DNA of 64,000 nucleotides from Actinostola sp. cb2023 (GCA_033675265.1 JAUJYZ010001207.1:83501-147500); one strand, 5' to 3'. Positions 1 through 13,589 are shown, counted from the stretch's first letter. Numbers and translations are program-made. Notes: generated by a model from the letters alone, not told the origin.

Positions 1-135
1 TTAAGGAGTGGGTGTGGTTGATTTAGGGGGCAGGGGGTAATTTTACAGGCTTATTCGATATACACAGGCAAAGTTTAAAACGTTTCTGATTGCATTTTTA
101 AATACTATTTTCATTGATGTGTTTCATTTTTACAG

Positions 136-218
136 GTATCGGCCGCAATTGTAGAGTAGTCTTCTCATCGCAATGTGATTCTGATGACGTCACTACGAAA
201 ATGGACATCTTATCTTTG
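136..218 (+). CDS. Candidate upstream exon of the transposase-like gene
   Basis: A short open segment follows a pyrimidine-rich stretch ending in ACAG and is followed by a GTATAC donor. With two bases completing a codon it reads about 27 residues (beginning IGRNCRVVFSSQCDSDD) and ends in phase 0, which matches the phase in which the next exon opens at 541. No start codon or recognised domain is visible, so this is a splice-consistency argument only. The rest of 1-540 shows nothing else coding. Confidence 0.3.
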
Positions 219-540
219 GTATACAATTTCATAGTTCAAACGTTTATATAAACTTCGTTTTTTTCACCTGCGTAACGGCCGTAGAAGATGGAAGTTAGTG
301 GAGGAAGAAAGGAAAGGATGGAATTATATTTTTCCCATTTGAGCCATTACGCAGGTTTACTTCTTTTAACAATATACGTTGACGGCATGCAATGTTTTTT
401 TGCCTAAACATCCTTATGATGAGCTCATTCTAAATCCCTAATTAAGCATATACTATCTAATAATTGATGTTAAAAGAGGAAAAAAAGTTACGTTACGTTT
501 AAGATCTAAATTCAATATTTTTTTTATATTATGACTGCAG

Positions 541-1599
541 AGTGACAATGAAGAATATACTCAAGCTCATCACAGTACTCCATTACCAGTTTCGAGCCAT
601 GCACAATCTGAGAATCTTAACCCCACAACACCCGGGGGAAGCTTTTATCAGTTACCATCTGAAGATTTTGAAGAGTCAACAGTAGAAACCAGGACACCTC
701 AATTACAAGAACTGAATGAGTTTCTTCATTCCAGAGATATTAGTCCTGTCAGATTCAGAATGAATACTCCCTGGGAAAATGCGAGTGATAGAACCAAGCG
801 TTACTACACGCGTAAAGCTAGACAAAGTGTCACCGCAGTCATTGATGAAATCGCACCATGTGCTGTTGGCCCTATTTGGAAGTCACTCTCTTCATCAAAT
901 GCCATGCGTGAACAATATTCAATAAGTGGAGAAGAAAATGATGAAGACCTGGATTCGGTACTGTTACATGGACTTGCAGAGTGTTATAATGCTGCAGGTA
1001 GCTGGGACTCGCGCTGTCAAATACTTTCCATCATGGCCGATAAAGTAAACTTCAACACCCTGAAGCAGTGGATTCCAAATCTCACTAGATACCGCTACAC
1101 CGAGGCAAAACGTCACTGTCTTTTGCATGGTAGAGGTCAACAGCCATCTGTACCACGACAACCAAGAATGTCAGTGTCGACGGGGAAGATTGATCACTTA
1201 GCTTTATTGTGTTCTTTACCAGTCCACACATAATACAAGACCTTCCTTTTGGAGGCAAAACCATAAAATTGTCGACAAAACGAGCAGGTTAGAGTTCCAA
1301 ATGTCATTCGACTGATCATTCCTGAACGTATTGTACAACAGTATCAATTATATTGTCAAGAGTCAAGCTTCACTCCCTTAAGTCGAAGTACTTTACTTCG
1401 TATTCTACGAGTCTGCGCGGCCTCTGTTAGAAAATCACTTCAAGGCTTGGACTATATCAGTTCAACTGGAGCACAAGCATTTGAGGATTTGTGTGATGTA
1501 GTAGAAAAACTAGGCGACATTGGCCAATGTGTGGTTTGGGCAAAACGTCAGCAGGATAATCTTAAAACATCCAAACGTTACCTGAAATCTGACTACAAG
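541..1599 (+). pseudogene. Transposase-like C2H2 protein, exon with N-terminal region (two frameshifts)
   Basis: The frame is open from an acceptor (ATGACTGCAG) at 540 and reads an acidic, Ser/Thr-rich segment, then a basic block containing RTKRYYTRKARQ near 790-830. The frame slips by -1 near 1197 and back near 1281. Between these points the alternative frame continues sensibly (TSPHIIQDLPFGGKTIKLS), so two compensating small indels are the simplest reading. After 1282 the frame is open to a GTAATT donor at 1600. I recognise the style of this protein from large uncharacterised families repeated in the genomes of simple marine animals, but I cannot name a family. The two frameshifts, with further lesions in the next exon, argue for a dead copy, although assembly errors are possible. 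The intron to the next exon is only 109 bp (1600-1708). Confidence 0.6.
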
Positions 1600-1708
1600 G
1601 TAATTTAGCAATTAAATGTAAACGTATACATGTAAGGTATAAGCTGAGCTATTGCAAATTGATACGTTTTATGGCAGTAATCATGAAATTGTATTAATTT
1701 CGTTTAAG

Positions 1709-3645
1709 GTCCACGTATCTGACAGTTCCACCACTGCCGATCACTGCAGGTCTTATGCATTGAGTGACCCCAAAGATAGTCATTTCCAGTCAGTCTGTGA
1801 CCACGAACACCACGCTAACTGTGACCGCTGCAATTTGCTAACCAATACAATGGATAACGCAGAGAAGGAATTGGCAGAACAGGCTGATAATCTATCTGAA
1901 GAATTGAAAGAAAAACTGACTTTTAGAATCAGGCAAGCAAAGTTGAACATTGTTGCATGGAAATCACACTTATTGCGATCCGTTAATCAAGATGACGCCA
2001 GATTGGAAATCCTTGACAAACTCGACAAAACATCATTATTTCTAGTCCAAGACTGGGCTATGAAATACCTACCAAGAAAGTTCAGGGAAAGCCAAACGGA
2101 TTGGTTCGGGAAACGGGGCATTTCCAGGCACGTAACGGTAGCAACCAGACGAGGAGAAGATGGTAAACTACAAATGCTAACATTTGTACATGTATTCAAG
2201 GCATGCAAACAATATATAGTTTTACAGTATTAGCAGTCATGGCAGATGTTATCGAGCAATTGAAGATCATCATGCCTCAGCTACGCTCAGTGTTCTATCG
2301 ACAAGACAACGCTGGCTGCTACCATGGAGCAGCCACCATCTTATGTGCACATGTGTTGGGCCAACGTCATGGAGTGACTATCAAGCGCTTGGACTTCTCG
2401 GACCCGCAAGGGGGGAAAGGAGCCTGTGACCGGAAAGCGGCTACCATCAAGTCCCACATGAGAATATTCCTTAATGCCGGTAACGATATTGAAAGTCCAG
2501 AGCAAATGATACAAGCTATTCTATCTTCCGGGGGAATTCCTGCATTACATCTTACCCTATCTGGGCCACCCAAAGTCCTTCAATTACCAACCTTTAAACT
2601 GGAGGGGGTTAGCTTGATGGCTAATGTAGAATATACAAAGGATAAAATTCGCGTGTGGAAGGCATATGACATTGGTCCAGCTAAGCTTATCCAGACAAGA
2701 GAGGAACAGCACAAGCCCAACGAGTCTGATTTGCCCAGAGTTACAGTTATTACTAGAAACAATGCGGATTTCGCTGCGGTGAAGTCTAGGCGTGGACATT
2801 CTTCCCAAACAGTTGACGTAGAACAGTCAGATGAAGAACCTAATGCATCATCAGAAGCAGACACCTCCATCAACGCACTATTCTCTTGTCCAGAGGAAGG
2901 ATGCGCAAAGACCTTTCTGAGACATTATGCCCTGAAGAGACACCTAGACTGTGGCAAGCACCCAGCGTGTTGTTGAGCAAAGCTATCATTGGCTATGCAG
3001 AAAACTGAGCTAGAAACGCAGTTTGAAGCAATTCCAGAGATGGAGGCAACCGAAGAGTCTGATCAACATTTCCAATCAAAACAAAATGTTGCGCAACTAC
3101 CTCTGGGTTGGGCTTTGAAGTCATCCTTACAACGTAGAACAAGGTTTTCTGAAGCTCAAAAAAAATACCTTTACAAGAAGTTCCAGCTGGGGGAAACAAC
3201 TGGACATAAAGCTGATTCCACGTCAGTTGCCAGAAGCATGATGATTGCAAAAGATATCCATGGTAACCTTTTATTCACCAGTGACGAGTTCTTGACGAGT
3301 CATCAAATTTCAAGCTATTTATCACGTCTTGCTTCAAAAAAGAGTATTCCTGATGAGAACATTGGATCTGATGACGAACTTGAAAGTGCCACACAGGAGG
3401 CAGGAATACAGGAATTGATGGTTGAAGTTCAACGCGAATTAGCCTTAGAGCATCCCATATTATACGATGTATACAATATCTGCGATTTGGTCAAGCAATC
3501 AAAATTGTCAAAGTTTGCGATACCAATGCTACAGAACATCTGCCACCATCTCGAAATCGACACTGATGATATCAAGGTCAGACGTAAGATACCTTATATA
3601 GAAAAAATTGAGTTGCTCTCCAAATGTTGTGTCTGCCAACAATAA
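1709..3645 (+). pseudogene. Transposase-like C2H2 protein, core and C-terminal exon (frameshift and in-frame stop)
   Basis: The exon opens in phase after TTTAAG at 1708. It reads a Cys/His cluster (CDHEHHANCDRC, about 1796-1840), a helical charged segment, and then a block that looks like a divergent RNase H-type core: FLVQDWAMKYLP (Asp codon 2051), YRQDNAGCYH (Asp 2305) and KGACDRKAATIKSH (Asp 2428). The triad is my inference from spacing and context, not a proven DDE motif. A frameshift lies near the TATATA run at about 2205 (frame changes by -1). One C2H2 finger (Cys codons 2887 and 2902) follows, then an in-frame TGA at 2974, after which the same frame resumes to the natural stop at 3643. 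The C-terminal tail (YNICDL, MLQNIC, VRRKIPY) is shared with a second fragment at 24043-24225. It is most likely a decayed transposase gene; a domesticated gene with assembly errors is the alternative. Confidence 0.65.
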
Positions 3646-5711
3646 TATCCAGCTCTGATGAATCAACAAGTGATCGATAATAAATGTCTCCAAGATATCA
3701 TCGAGCTTGCTTTTCTGGATATATTAATGATAATGAAATTGTCAATAGCGAACACAATCGAATCAAGAATGTCGAATCGATTAGAAACTACAGTACACTG
3801 AAAGACGGAAAACGGAAACTAATAACTTACATATGTAGTGTCTAGTAGGAAGTTATTACTTGATACATTGTCCAGTTATAGGGTTACGCTTAAAAACGAA
3901 GAAAACATAACTGTTTGATGACACAGTGCACAATCACTAACAGCGTCCGTTATTTTGGTCACGTGCAAAGCCACAAGTAACAATAACAATAGTGGTTGAT
4001 CATCCTCAACAGCAAAACCGATTTGTTTGTTTTTTGCAGTTATGTTATACCTTATCAATTCGATGATATAACGGCAGTAGATTATGCAAACAAAACTATA
4101 TTGCAATAACTGTGTAAACAATTATCAACAATAATGGGAAATGGGGTATTTTCCCATTTATTTATTTTCTCCATTATTTGCATGGTTACATGAAATATTA
4201 TTTGCCGGTATTGGTCATTAGTAAGAAGTCAATTTTATGAATACTCTACAATTGTTTATAATTATATGCAGAGCAACAAGATATTCAAAGACTGATCTAT
4301 ACCGTATAGATATATCGCATAACAATCAATAAGTGGGCTTCCTGTGGTCACCAGTCGAATAGCCGAAAATACTACTCAATCAAATCAAATAAAGAACAAA
4401 GAACTGCATCTTTGTGCATTTGTTCTCATATCAGTAAAATGGAAATCAAAAGAATAAGAGTTCATCATCGCGATTCATCACTATTCAAAGAACTAGTTGA
4501 TGAATGATATGCACATACGGTAGTGACTTGGAACTGCTTTCAAAAAAACAGTTAAAGATTTAGATATTAAAAATACAGTCAGAGATTGAACGTGTAGCCT
4601 CAGTCAGACTTTCAGAGTTTCCAAATAAGCTAGTTTTCAATAAGTTTTACTCGAGATTTGGTGACTGTCACGCTTGTAACGCTATTATGTTAAGAGGAGA
4701 TTTTTTACGAACGCGCGTATTGAGCGCCAAAAACCAATAGCATGGAGAATACGTTTTGTACAAGGCTAAAACTGCTTTAGCAAAGAGTTCAAGTTATTTG
4801 GGATGGTTTTTGACCGGTAAAAGTGAAATTAGAGTGTTAATCCAAAGTGAAAATTTGATTTGAAAACTGTCCACATGGGCTAGATCAGTATATTTGCTAG
4901 TATTGCTGATGTTTTCCCCTGAATTACCTCAAATTTGAAACAAAAAGCAGGAAAATGGCTTTGTACAACGCTAAAACAGCTTTAGGTAGACACTTTACTT
5001 TGTTTTTAATAGTTTGTGCTTAGTTAAAATAAAATTAGAGTGTTAATCCAAAGCGAAAATCGAAAGTCAAACTGTTCAAAAGCGCTCGTTTTTGGCGCTT
5101 TTCGCGAATATTACGCGATGTTCAAATAAATATCCTCTTAATTAACTCGCATTGTGTTTTCATCAAATTTGGATCGCTATACTCGCGCGATAAGACTAAA
5201 ACCCAAGCTGATTTCTCTCTCTTTTTGTAGACCTATCTTAGTACAACACGGACAGAAAATATCGAGTAATTCTGAATTATATCGCATACGGTTTTTTGGT
5301 TTTGAAATGTTGTCCTAAATTAAGATTTTTGAATATGCAAATTATAGCTTTCTTTACTAGGCTTCAGAAATTTTTAGGATGAACCCATGATCATACTATT
5401 AGACTCTGGCTGTTGTTGAATAGATGATAAATGAGATTTAGAATACAAAAATGCTCAATTCATTTCAGTTTTACCATGAGAAGTTGTTTAAAATCGCATA
5501 AAATCAAGTGAAATTTTGGCCACTTCCGGTATCAGACGGTCGTAGCGGGTATTTTTAAATTTCTCGAGATAAAAAATAATTCTAACGAAACAAACCCCGC
5601 CACGATTACATACTTACTATGGCCTACCTCTGAGAGAAAAATAAAGGACATCGATTTTTAAACTGTTGCCACGAATTGTTGATTTTGTTTGATAATAGTG
5701 GGCAGTCGCTC
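3646..5711. other. Non-coding AT-rich stretch after the transposase-like pseudogene
   Basis: No coding frame is convincing here. It holds the imperfect tandem duplication listed separately (4745-5075) and otherwise unstructured AT-rich sequence. Confidence 0.6.
4745..5075 (+). repeat. Imperfect tandem duplication, about 210-bp period
   Basis: Two copies of a block containing TTTGTACAA(G/C)GCTAAAAC(T/A)GCTTTAG followed by GAGTGTTAATCCAAAG(T/C)GAAAAT are seen near 4750-4860 and 4962-5070. The order and spacing of the two motifs are preserved. Confidence 0.6.
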
Positions 5712-6014
5712 TTAATGTGTAAGAATATCTCTACCGAGATAAAAGTAATGCAAGGATTAAGTGTTTTTTTTCGGAGTTTAATTTTAGTCTTGATGGTTAT
5801 CAAAATGGAGAGCGAAATCTTTCGACCGGGTAAAGGTCTCGGCTTTCTATAGAAGCCAAATTAAGTAATGGTTACTTCAAAAAAGGAGGTTCTGCTTAGA
5901 AGGTAATAACCACGGACTGTGTGGAATATGGTGGATGTACATGCTCTGAATCTTTGTATCTTTGCCTCCAAAGTTGTAATGTTTTATCTCGGTAGAGATA
6001 TTCTTACACATTAA
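5712..6014. mobile_element. 303-bp MITE with perfect 33-bp terminal inverted repeats
   Basis: The segment begins TTAATGTGTAAGAATATC (5712-5744) and ends in its exact reverse complement (5982-6014). The outermost four bases on both sides are TTAA, so the element may have a TTAA target duplication, but because TTAA is itself palindromic it could equally be part of the inverted repeat. Each repeat also contains a small internal palindrome (ATCTCTACCGAGAT). No coding capacity. Confidence 0.8.
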
Positions 6015-7303
6015 TACCTCTAGATATACTAAAAAAATATACATATTCGTAAATCGGGCGCCATGTTGGTGTCCGTATTCTAATGAATTCGCACAATCGA
6101 ATGAATGAGACAGGAAAAATATTTAGTTGACTGTAAAATTTAAATGTCGACGTGTCTGGAAAGGTTCGCTTGTTACAAGCAAATCAGCGTGTCACCTGTA
6201 CTTGTTCAGAGAATAATATTTAAAAGACTTTAAAAAAAAACACCACTAGAGGCAACATATCGTATTGTTTGGTACCGCGTACGAGCGTAGCAGAAATTGA
6301 TTTTTACATATCAAACTTATGTCCTGCATCATTGAACATTTGCTCCTGTTGGGATCCAGTATCACGCGGACAACGTTTTTTGTTAATGTTTTGTTTACTA
6401 ATGCACGCGCGTGATGCCCGATTGATCCAGCAATTTGTTCACTATGATCGCTAAATAAAGCAGATTCGTACGTGACTGGTTTATCATTTCTGAATTCATA
6501 TTTTTAATTTGACAATGTGTAAATCAGGTAGCTAAAATATAAGAGAGGATGGAAAAGCTGCATATGTTTCCTCAACGGGAAAATATATCACAAATTCGAA
6601 CTAACTTATTGATCTCGTGTGTAAATATTGGAAATTGCCTTCAAAAAACGTCCTTTCCGAGTCATAATTTATTTTCGAATTTGCCGGCCTATGTAGCTTC
6701 TACATACAGACCGAGATACAGAGCACCAATATGATGTTCACAATTACCAAACAAAGAGTTTTAGATTTCATTTTGCCACCGCTTAATTAAGTTTAATATA
6801 CATGTATTTTATATCAAAATGCGCGTACAATTACAAAGCGTTAGAATCCGGCGGTAGGTTTTTGATTAACACAATTCCCAAAGAATTCAAAGGGATTTTG
6901 TGTGCAGCGTATGTCACGCTCTCCTATATCTCTTCAGAGATTTCAGTTCGATTGACTTTGAAGAAACGGAAAATGCCACCTTTATTTGTGCTTGAATTGC
7001 CAGCTTATTCATTCCTTACATATTCGTCTTTGATATTCCGTTGGTAGGTTTTTGATTTGTAATTTAACAATGCAGTAAAAAGCAAAAATGTATCAAAATC
7101 ATGCTGTTTTTTCGCCTAAACAAGACTCGCCTCATCTGCATATGTGAAACAATGACCGTTTGTATAACATAAGTTTGATATGTGAATTTAGAAGTGAATG
7201 TGAGAGTCATATCCTCTCTAGCAGCACTGATATTTAACAAATAGAAAGCGTTTCCCGTGTTTACATAACTTGATATTATAATCATGAGGGAATTTTGGGT
7301 GAA
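6015..7303. other. No supported gene
   Basis: Only short chance open frames occur. A motif GCGCCATGTTGGTGTCC at about 6058-6074 recurs, in inverted pair form, in the hairpin at 13590-13634. Confidence 0.5.
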
Positions 7304-7312
7304 GTCTCGAAC

Positions 7313-10300
7313 GGTGGAGGCTAAAAGGGATGCCTCAAAAGGACCTCATTAAATATTCAATTCCACGACGTCACGGATAATGTACGACAATCCCCCGAGC
7401 TCATTTCCCGAAGAATCAAATTCAATATGGCGGAACATCAAAATGCACAATCGCTGGCTCTGAGTGTACTGAAAGTTGGTTTTATTTATTATGATGGGGT
7501 GATGAGTATCATCGATTATCACTGTATGATAATTTTTATCGGAGAATATTTGTTATCAATGTTCAGAATCACGTATGGTCACAACCTACGATTTCAATCG
7601 TATTGATTCCTATCCAGTAAACTCCGTATACTATCCATGTCTACACAAGAAAAAACAACTTTTCCTCAACTGAAAAAGTTCGCCCTTGTGTCAGTTCCCA
7701 AACAATTGCCTCCAAAAGGGATTTTTTTAAACGGAAACTCTTCAAAGACCCTGCCGTTCGTACACCGTGTCTAGACAGCGTGCGGTATTGTTTTTGTGTC
7801 AATTTCTCAACTTGGAAAATTAAAAAGAGCATTTCATTTCGATTTTTCTCGGTAGTAAATAAAATTCATGCCATGATATCCTAAGAGAAACAAATAAATG
7901 TGGCACTCAGTACGTCGTGGCACCCTACGCTGGGCTGGCAGGCGCACGAAATCGGCGTTTTAAAAACGTGCCAAATTTTGCTCAATTTGTGTTGATTACG
8001 TTACCATGGCACGCTGACACGAATGTATCTCGACGTGGTCACGACGGCCGCTCGAAAAAAATAAATAAAACCATGATCTGTAATCCGATCGTCACAAAAA
8101 CTCGGAGAATAAGCGAGTGTTTCCCGACCTTCCTAACTGTTATCATATTTGTACTGTAAAGCAAAATTCATGGCCGCTAAAAGGCCTTTTTCGATAGACA
8201 GTTGTGTTGACTTGCTGTATTGATCGCGAATTTTTTGAAATCCGCACGAGTGGTGTCTGTAAAAGAATAGCAGTTATTTTCCAAAATAAAGGAATTGGTA
8301 AATTGTGAAACGAACAAATCCTTGTATTAGGGTCTAGGTATCTATGTTAATGGTTTGGTGAGCTTACATGCTTCTTTTTTGAAGTTATTAAGATTCTTCC
8401 GAGTGACTTCCGATTGACTTGAAACTACACCAACGAGAAATCGAACGAGAAACGGGCGCTCCGCGAAAAAATATTGATTTTGGTGTCTATTCGTGAAAGA
8501 CTGTCGGTAATCTTTCGTCATTTGACCGAGTTGTCATCGATCTGCTTGTAGCTGGAGTCTCAGAGCGAATACGCCATTTTTTGAAGAGAAAATGAGCTTC
8601 ACGTTTGAAGCGTTTCGTGCGCGAGATCACTTGTGTTAATCGAGTTTGAGACACACGATGCGATTTGGTTAAGTACACATTTCTCATTAATTTCAATGTC
8701 TATTTTAAATCTGTCAAGAACAAGTTCTTCTAAATACATTAAAGTAAATGTTGTGTTCGTTTCACGAGTATTGTTTTCGTTTTCTTTGAGTTATTAAGTT
8801 TGATGTGTGCAGTTTTCATATTGACTCAGCGAAAATATAGTACAGCCGTTCACTTGTGTGATTGTAAACAGTGTTTTGTACACTTTAATTCAGCTTACTT
8901 GATTGTTTTTATGAAATACTTTCCAAAGTTAAGCTTTGTTTGTTTTTGGTTATGGAATACAGACAATGAAAAACATGTGAAAGCTAGCTATCAAGCTATA
9001 ATACTAGTACGAAATTGTATACCGTACCATTGACTCATGCAGTGCTGAATATATTACCTGTGAAATATATATTAAACTAATTAACTAGTAAACACTAATT
9101 CCATTGTTTTCTTTTGACTATTTTTACACATTAACTATTAGTTTTTATTTCACAGGTTTACTTTCTAGTAGGTAGTTGTAGTGTAGAGTTGGTACTGTGA
9201 GCTAGCTGGGGTAACCGATCAGTGGGGAGGACCCTAGTGGACAAGTTCAGGATTATTATATGAAATTAATATATCTCCAATGTTATCTATCTTACAATAC
9301 ATGTACAGAGTATTAGACAAACACATTAGTAAATTATAATGTTTTTATGCAAGACCATTATTAACATGCACACTAATTATTATTAATAGTTTCTGTTTCA
9401 AGTGAGTTTCATGAAAACCATTCTGTAGATAGATAATTAAAAATAGAGCGATCGATGCATATACACATGTATATTTAGATACATGTAAATACACAATATA
9501 AAGTTCATTGTTATATATAATAATAACCCTGAACCTCTGTCCTACTTGTCATACCATAAATAAGGATGGGTTAACTACCGGTAAGTAAATATTCTGGATC
9601 TGTGGTAACAATTAGTCAATAATTATTCTAAATATATCTGTTTGTTCTGTGATGAAAAGGTGAGATAAAAGTATAATTATCAAAAATAACAAATACTTTA
9701 TGGAACATGAAACTTGAATCACATTGGCATATATGTTTATTTGTTTCTCAGTAAATAGCATTTTACACATATATACATCAAAGTCATGAATTAAAAAAAA
9801 TAGCTGTTTTGCAAAGAGTTAAAAAAGCAACTGATATTATATAACTATTCAAATTGACTAGAGCTATTTTGAAATGCACACTGGAGGAAAATGATTGAAA
9901 GTATTTCCCAGCACAACTACAAGTAGGCCCACTCGAATACCTCAGCGTAATAACATATCACAGTCTTTAAGTAAAATCCCTGGAGAATAAACTTGGATAA
10001 GATAACTGTGGCTTCATTGGCCTGATTATAGTTCACTTGGTTGAGCATTTTGGACACCCAACTGAAATATCACCTAAAGCCATTCAAGAATAATTATAAG
10101 TCTAAACAATACTAACTAATCACTAAGTTCACATAAACTTTTTTGGCAAACTCCTCAGTGATTAGTTAGTATGTGAGGAATGCATTTGTATCAATAATCA
10201 TGACTAATAATTTATTGTTTTCAAATTTGTTATCAGAAATTATTCCAATTAAGCTTATTTATACATACAATAATTTATACATACACAATAATATAAAGTT

Positions 10301-11384
10301 AGAGAAACGAATTGGTAAATAAAAGAATAGCTGATTGTAAATAGTCTCTCTGGCTTGATATTGGCGGCTTCAATTTTATTTTTATTCTTGAATAGCTTCG
10401 TGAAAACATTTGATGATTCTTCCTTAGCTTTTAATGTGGCGTGTGTCACTGAATCGGTCAGCATGCTTAAACCTTCAACAGAAGTGAACTCATCTTGCAA
10501 CAGCATTTATATACTTCCATGGCGAAGTCCTTGTATAGTTTACACTCTTAAAACTGTAGTGTACGATTATATTACCAGTGCTTGAGCTCACAACACGAGT
10601 CACGTCTAACGAGTGAGTATTGTGCTGGGAAATACTTGGTTATTTCATTTCCCTCCAGCCTGTGCTTATTTACGAGGGCCCTGGTCAGCAGTTAAATATC
10701 TCCTCTGATCACAGTTGCCTTTTTTCCCTTCACAAAACTGTATTATCATTCAAATTCCTCCAAAGTAATGTACACCTTCTCGTACGAAAGCCGCCATCTT
10801 GAATTTTTACGATACTTTGTTGCCGTTTACCGCTGATTTAACCACGGGCTCACATATATTCAAAGCGCCGATTTTGAATGGCTCCCAGCCCAGCATGAAG
10901 GCTGAACCTAAAAGTAACGTTTACGTCTTACTGCAATTTCACGCCAATCTTACAAGCTAGTCACCTGCACTGACAGCCGATTCAAGTATACCTCACCAGA
11001 TACAGGCCGGGACGAGCTCATTCAGTATCTGCGCTCTTATGATGTTCTCAGTTCAACACTTTTCGGTTGCTCGCTTAAAGCTGAAAATGCCGCCCAGGAA
11101 CGCGCCTGTAATATCTCTTTTGTTTACCAAAATATTTGCTATAAAACTGAGAAAATCGAGTCGTTGTGATGGTTTCGAACTGCATTAGAGCTTGATATGT
11201 TGATATGCATTATTATTACCAAAACATTAACGTCCCTGGCTCAATATCATGCAGTTCTCGAAATTCCCGTCGATCAGTCGATAAAAAAAACGAAACCCGA
11301 GAACTCTTTCGGAGAACGTCGACTGACGTCATGGAAATGAATATTTAATAAGGTCCTTTTGAGGCATCCCTTTTAGCCTCCACC
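7313..11384. mobile_element. MULE-like DNA transposon, non-autonomous or eroded, 9-bp target duplication
   Basis: The left end at 7313 starts GGTGGAGGCTAAAAGGGATG, and the right end is its reverse complement finishing at 11384. The inverted repeats align for about 61 bp with three or so mismatches (7313-7373 and 11324-11384). Immediately outside both ends is the same 9-bp direct repeat GTCTCGAAC (7304-7312 and 11385-11393), a target-site duplication of the length typical of the Mutator-like superfamily. The 4.07-kb interior has no recognisable transposase; the open frames in it are short and look random. It contains a small hairpin at 10107-10172. Confidence 0.85.
10107..10172. repeat. Short hairpin inside the MULE-like element
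   Basis: ACTAACTAATCACT and its inverted copy AGTGATTAGTTAGT are separated by about 35 bp. Confidence 0.6.
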
Positions 11385-11650
11385 GTCTCGAACTCTGTGT
11401 AAAACTCGTCGCCTGCGGCTCGGTTTTACAGCTCACACGCAGAGATATGACTCAATCTTTGGTCTCTTTTTGTTACTAAATGAAATAAGATTTCAACTGA
11501 ACATTTTTGAGACTTTTTAACGTGGGTCGGCGCGTTCGCCTAAAATAAAAATCTGATGAAACTAAAAATATGAATAGTTCTAGCAAAGTTTGAGGATTTT
11601 TCAGTTCTATCCTGCATGTCCACCTCTTCTCGACATTTAGAGATAGTCGC

Positions 11651-11745
11651 TCTTAAACTAAGGCTATTCTTGATTTCTTGACATTTATTGGTATAACTAG
11701 TTGCGCCTAAAGCCTGAAGACCTAAAGGCAGAAACCCAACCTCAT
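11651..11745 (+). repeat. Direct repeat, left copy (partner 14332-14425)
   Basis: The block TTCTTGATTTC(T/G)TGACATTTAT followed by ACTAGTTGCGCCTAAAGCCTG and AGACCTAAA occurs here and again, in the same orientation, near 14350-14420. The two copies flank the inverted ATTGAATGATT arrays. Confidence 0.7.
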
Positions 11746-12039
11746 GTGTTTTTTTAAAACGCCCAAGAGCTCCAGAATCTCATGTCCGTGTCGCTAACTC
11801 GTTCGGAGATCTTATTAATAATAATACAGAATCGTCGCCATCTTTCCCGCCAAAATGTAGCGATTATCGAATGCAATTACGCTAAGGGAGCCGTTCTTTC
11901 AGAAATTCTCTCCGAAGATAAAGATGCCTAGCCAACAAAAATACGTGGATTCATTTTAGTACTACTGTATTTTTAGCTCCAGGTATTTAGGATACCTGAT
12001 GAATGTTAAAATCTATGGCAATCCATGTAAAATCTAACT

Positions 12040-12268
12040 TGCCTTCCGATGATCAATGGTTCATTCAATGATTTTTTTTTCATATAATGATTTTTTTTTT
12101 CACTCAATGATTTCTTTTTCATTGAATGATTTTTTTTTATTGAATGATTTTTTTTTTCATTCAATGATTTGATTTTTTTTTCATTCAATGATTTTCTTTT
12201 TCCGTTGAATGTTTTTTTCGTTCAATGAGTTACTGTCGAGCGGTTCTCCACTGGAACGACAGCCACTC
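12040..12268. repeat. Left inverted array of ATTGAATGATTTTTTT units
   Basis: About ten imperfect units of TCATTCAATGATTTTTTTT are followed by a unique block containing GGAACGACAGCCACTCTT. The same unique block and array appear in reverse orientation at 14143-14330, so the pair forms the ends of a roughly 2.3-kb foldback-type structure. Confidence 0.75.
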
Positions 12269-12417
12269 TTCATTAGTCAGCACGCACTGTAGAAGCACAT
12301 ATCTTGCATGCACCCTCCATTTTTGGGGGGAAAACGGAAGAGTCTTTGAGAAAATTGTCTTCATGCCTTGGGCGAAACGTCTCTAATTTATGCCATAGGG
12401 GCGATCAGTAATAGACA

Positions 12418-12595
12418 AGTTTTTTAAAAAGGATTTGAAACTGAAATAAAAAGGTTATTACATATATGAAATAACTTTTTAAAAAGGATTTGAAACTGAT
12501 ATCGATCTAAAAAGGTTATTTACAATAGAAGAACTTCTTTTATTGTAAATAACCTTTTTAGATCAGTTTCAAATCCTTTTTAAAAAACACGTCTA
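12418..12595. repeat. Hairpin built from TTTTTTAAAAAGGATTTGAAACTG repeats
   Basis: Two direct copies of AAAAAGGATTTGAAACTG (near 12426 and 12480) are followed by the inverted copy CAGTTTCAAATCCTTTTT (near 12563-12586). The inner arms (AAAAAGGTTATTTACAATA and its complement) pair around 12510-12562. Confidence 0.75.
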
Positions 12596-13589
12596 ATTTA
12601 GTGATGTACCAATAGTTGACATCAATTTGAACATCACTTTAATCATTTTGAACGACAATTCTAATGTGAAAGTTAAGTAGCAAATTATTTTTTATAGATT
12701 TATCATTGATCATTTTTACACGTTCGTATTTTGAACGAGCTTTTTCTTCTAGACGTTAACGTGGATAAATAAACGATTGATTGATTGAAACGGAGTGATC
12801 AAGTAAAGGCTGGCCGAAAAACTAAACGCCCTCCCCCACCTCTTATAAAATAATTATTTGGGTGAGTAGCCAAATAAATTGTAGCGTGATTCTTTATAAT
12901 TTTCTTATCTTAATATGACAATAACGCGTCCGTGTATATGATATTTTATTATATAGACAACCACTGGATATGAGCAATCGCGCGCTCTGATTGGTTCGCT
13001 ACTACTCATAGGCTATCAGCTCATATACCGTGAGTAGAGACATCTGTCAAAATGGCGAACAATTTTCTAAATCTACGAGCGAAGATTTCCTTTTCTTCTC
13101 GATAGATTCTCAATAAAAGTAGATCCAAATAAACTACTAACTGAGTACATATAAAACTAAATGTTTTGTGGCAATGAAAATTGCTTTTTAAATGGTTTTC
13201 GGGACGAAAAAAAAAGCCATTTGCTTCAGGAGAAATATAGAATGTGGTCTCCCAGGAGTTTCAACCTGAACAATGTCACACTGATGAGGGGAGATATTAC
13301 ACGGTCTTAAGCACAGGGTGTTAAGATATTCTTGTACGGAAACTAAGACCTCTGAGAATACAGTAGCTAGAGATTCCCACTCTGTCTTGTTCGTCATCAC
13401 GATGTCTCGGCAATTCTCGGTTTTCACCTACGTCATTGAAAATTTTCCCAGGACTTATATAGAACAAAACCTTCATAGGCCGAAAGAGCAGCCAAAACCA
13501 TATATCTCAGCCGAAGCTTTAGTTAAAAGAAGTTTTAGATACGAAGATATTTGCGATCGCTTATGCTCATAATTTAGTTAAGATGTATG

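Noticed and set aside
3876..4121. 81-residue minus-strand frame next to the first pseudogene
   Set aside because: No motif, no splice signals and no homology that I can see.
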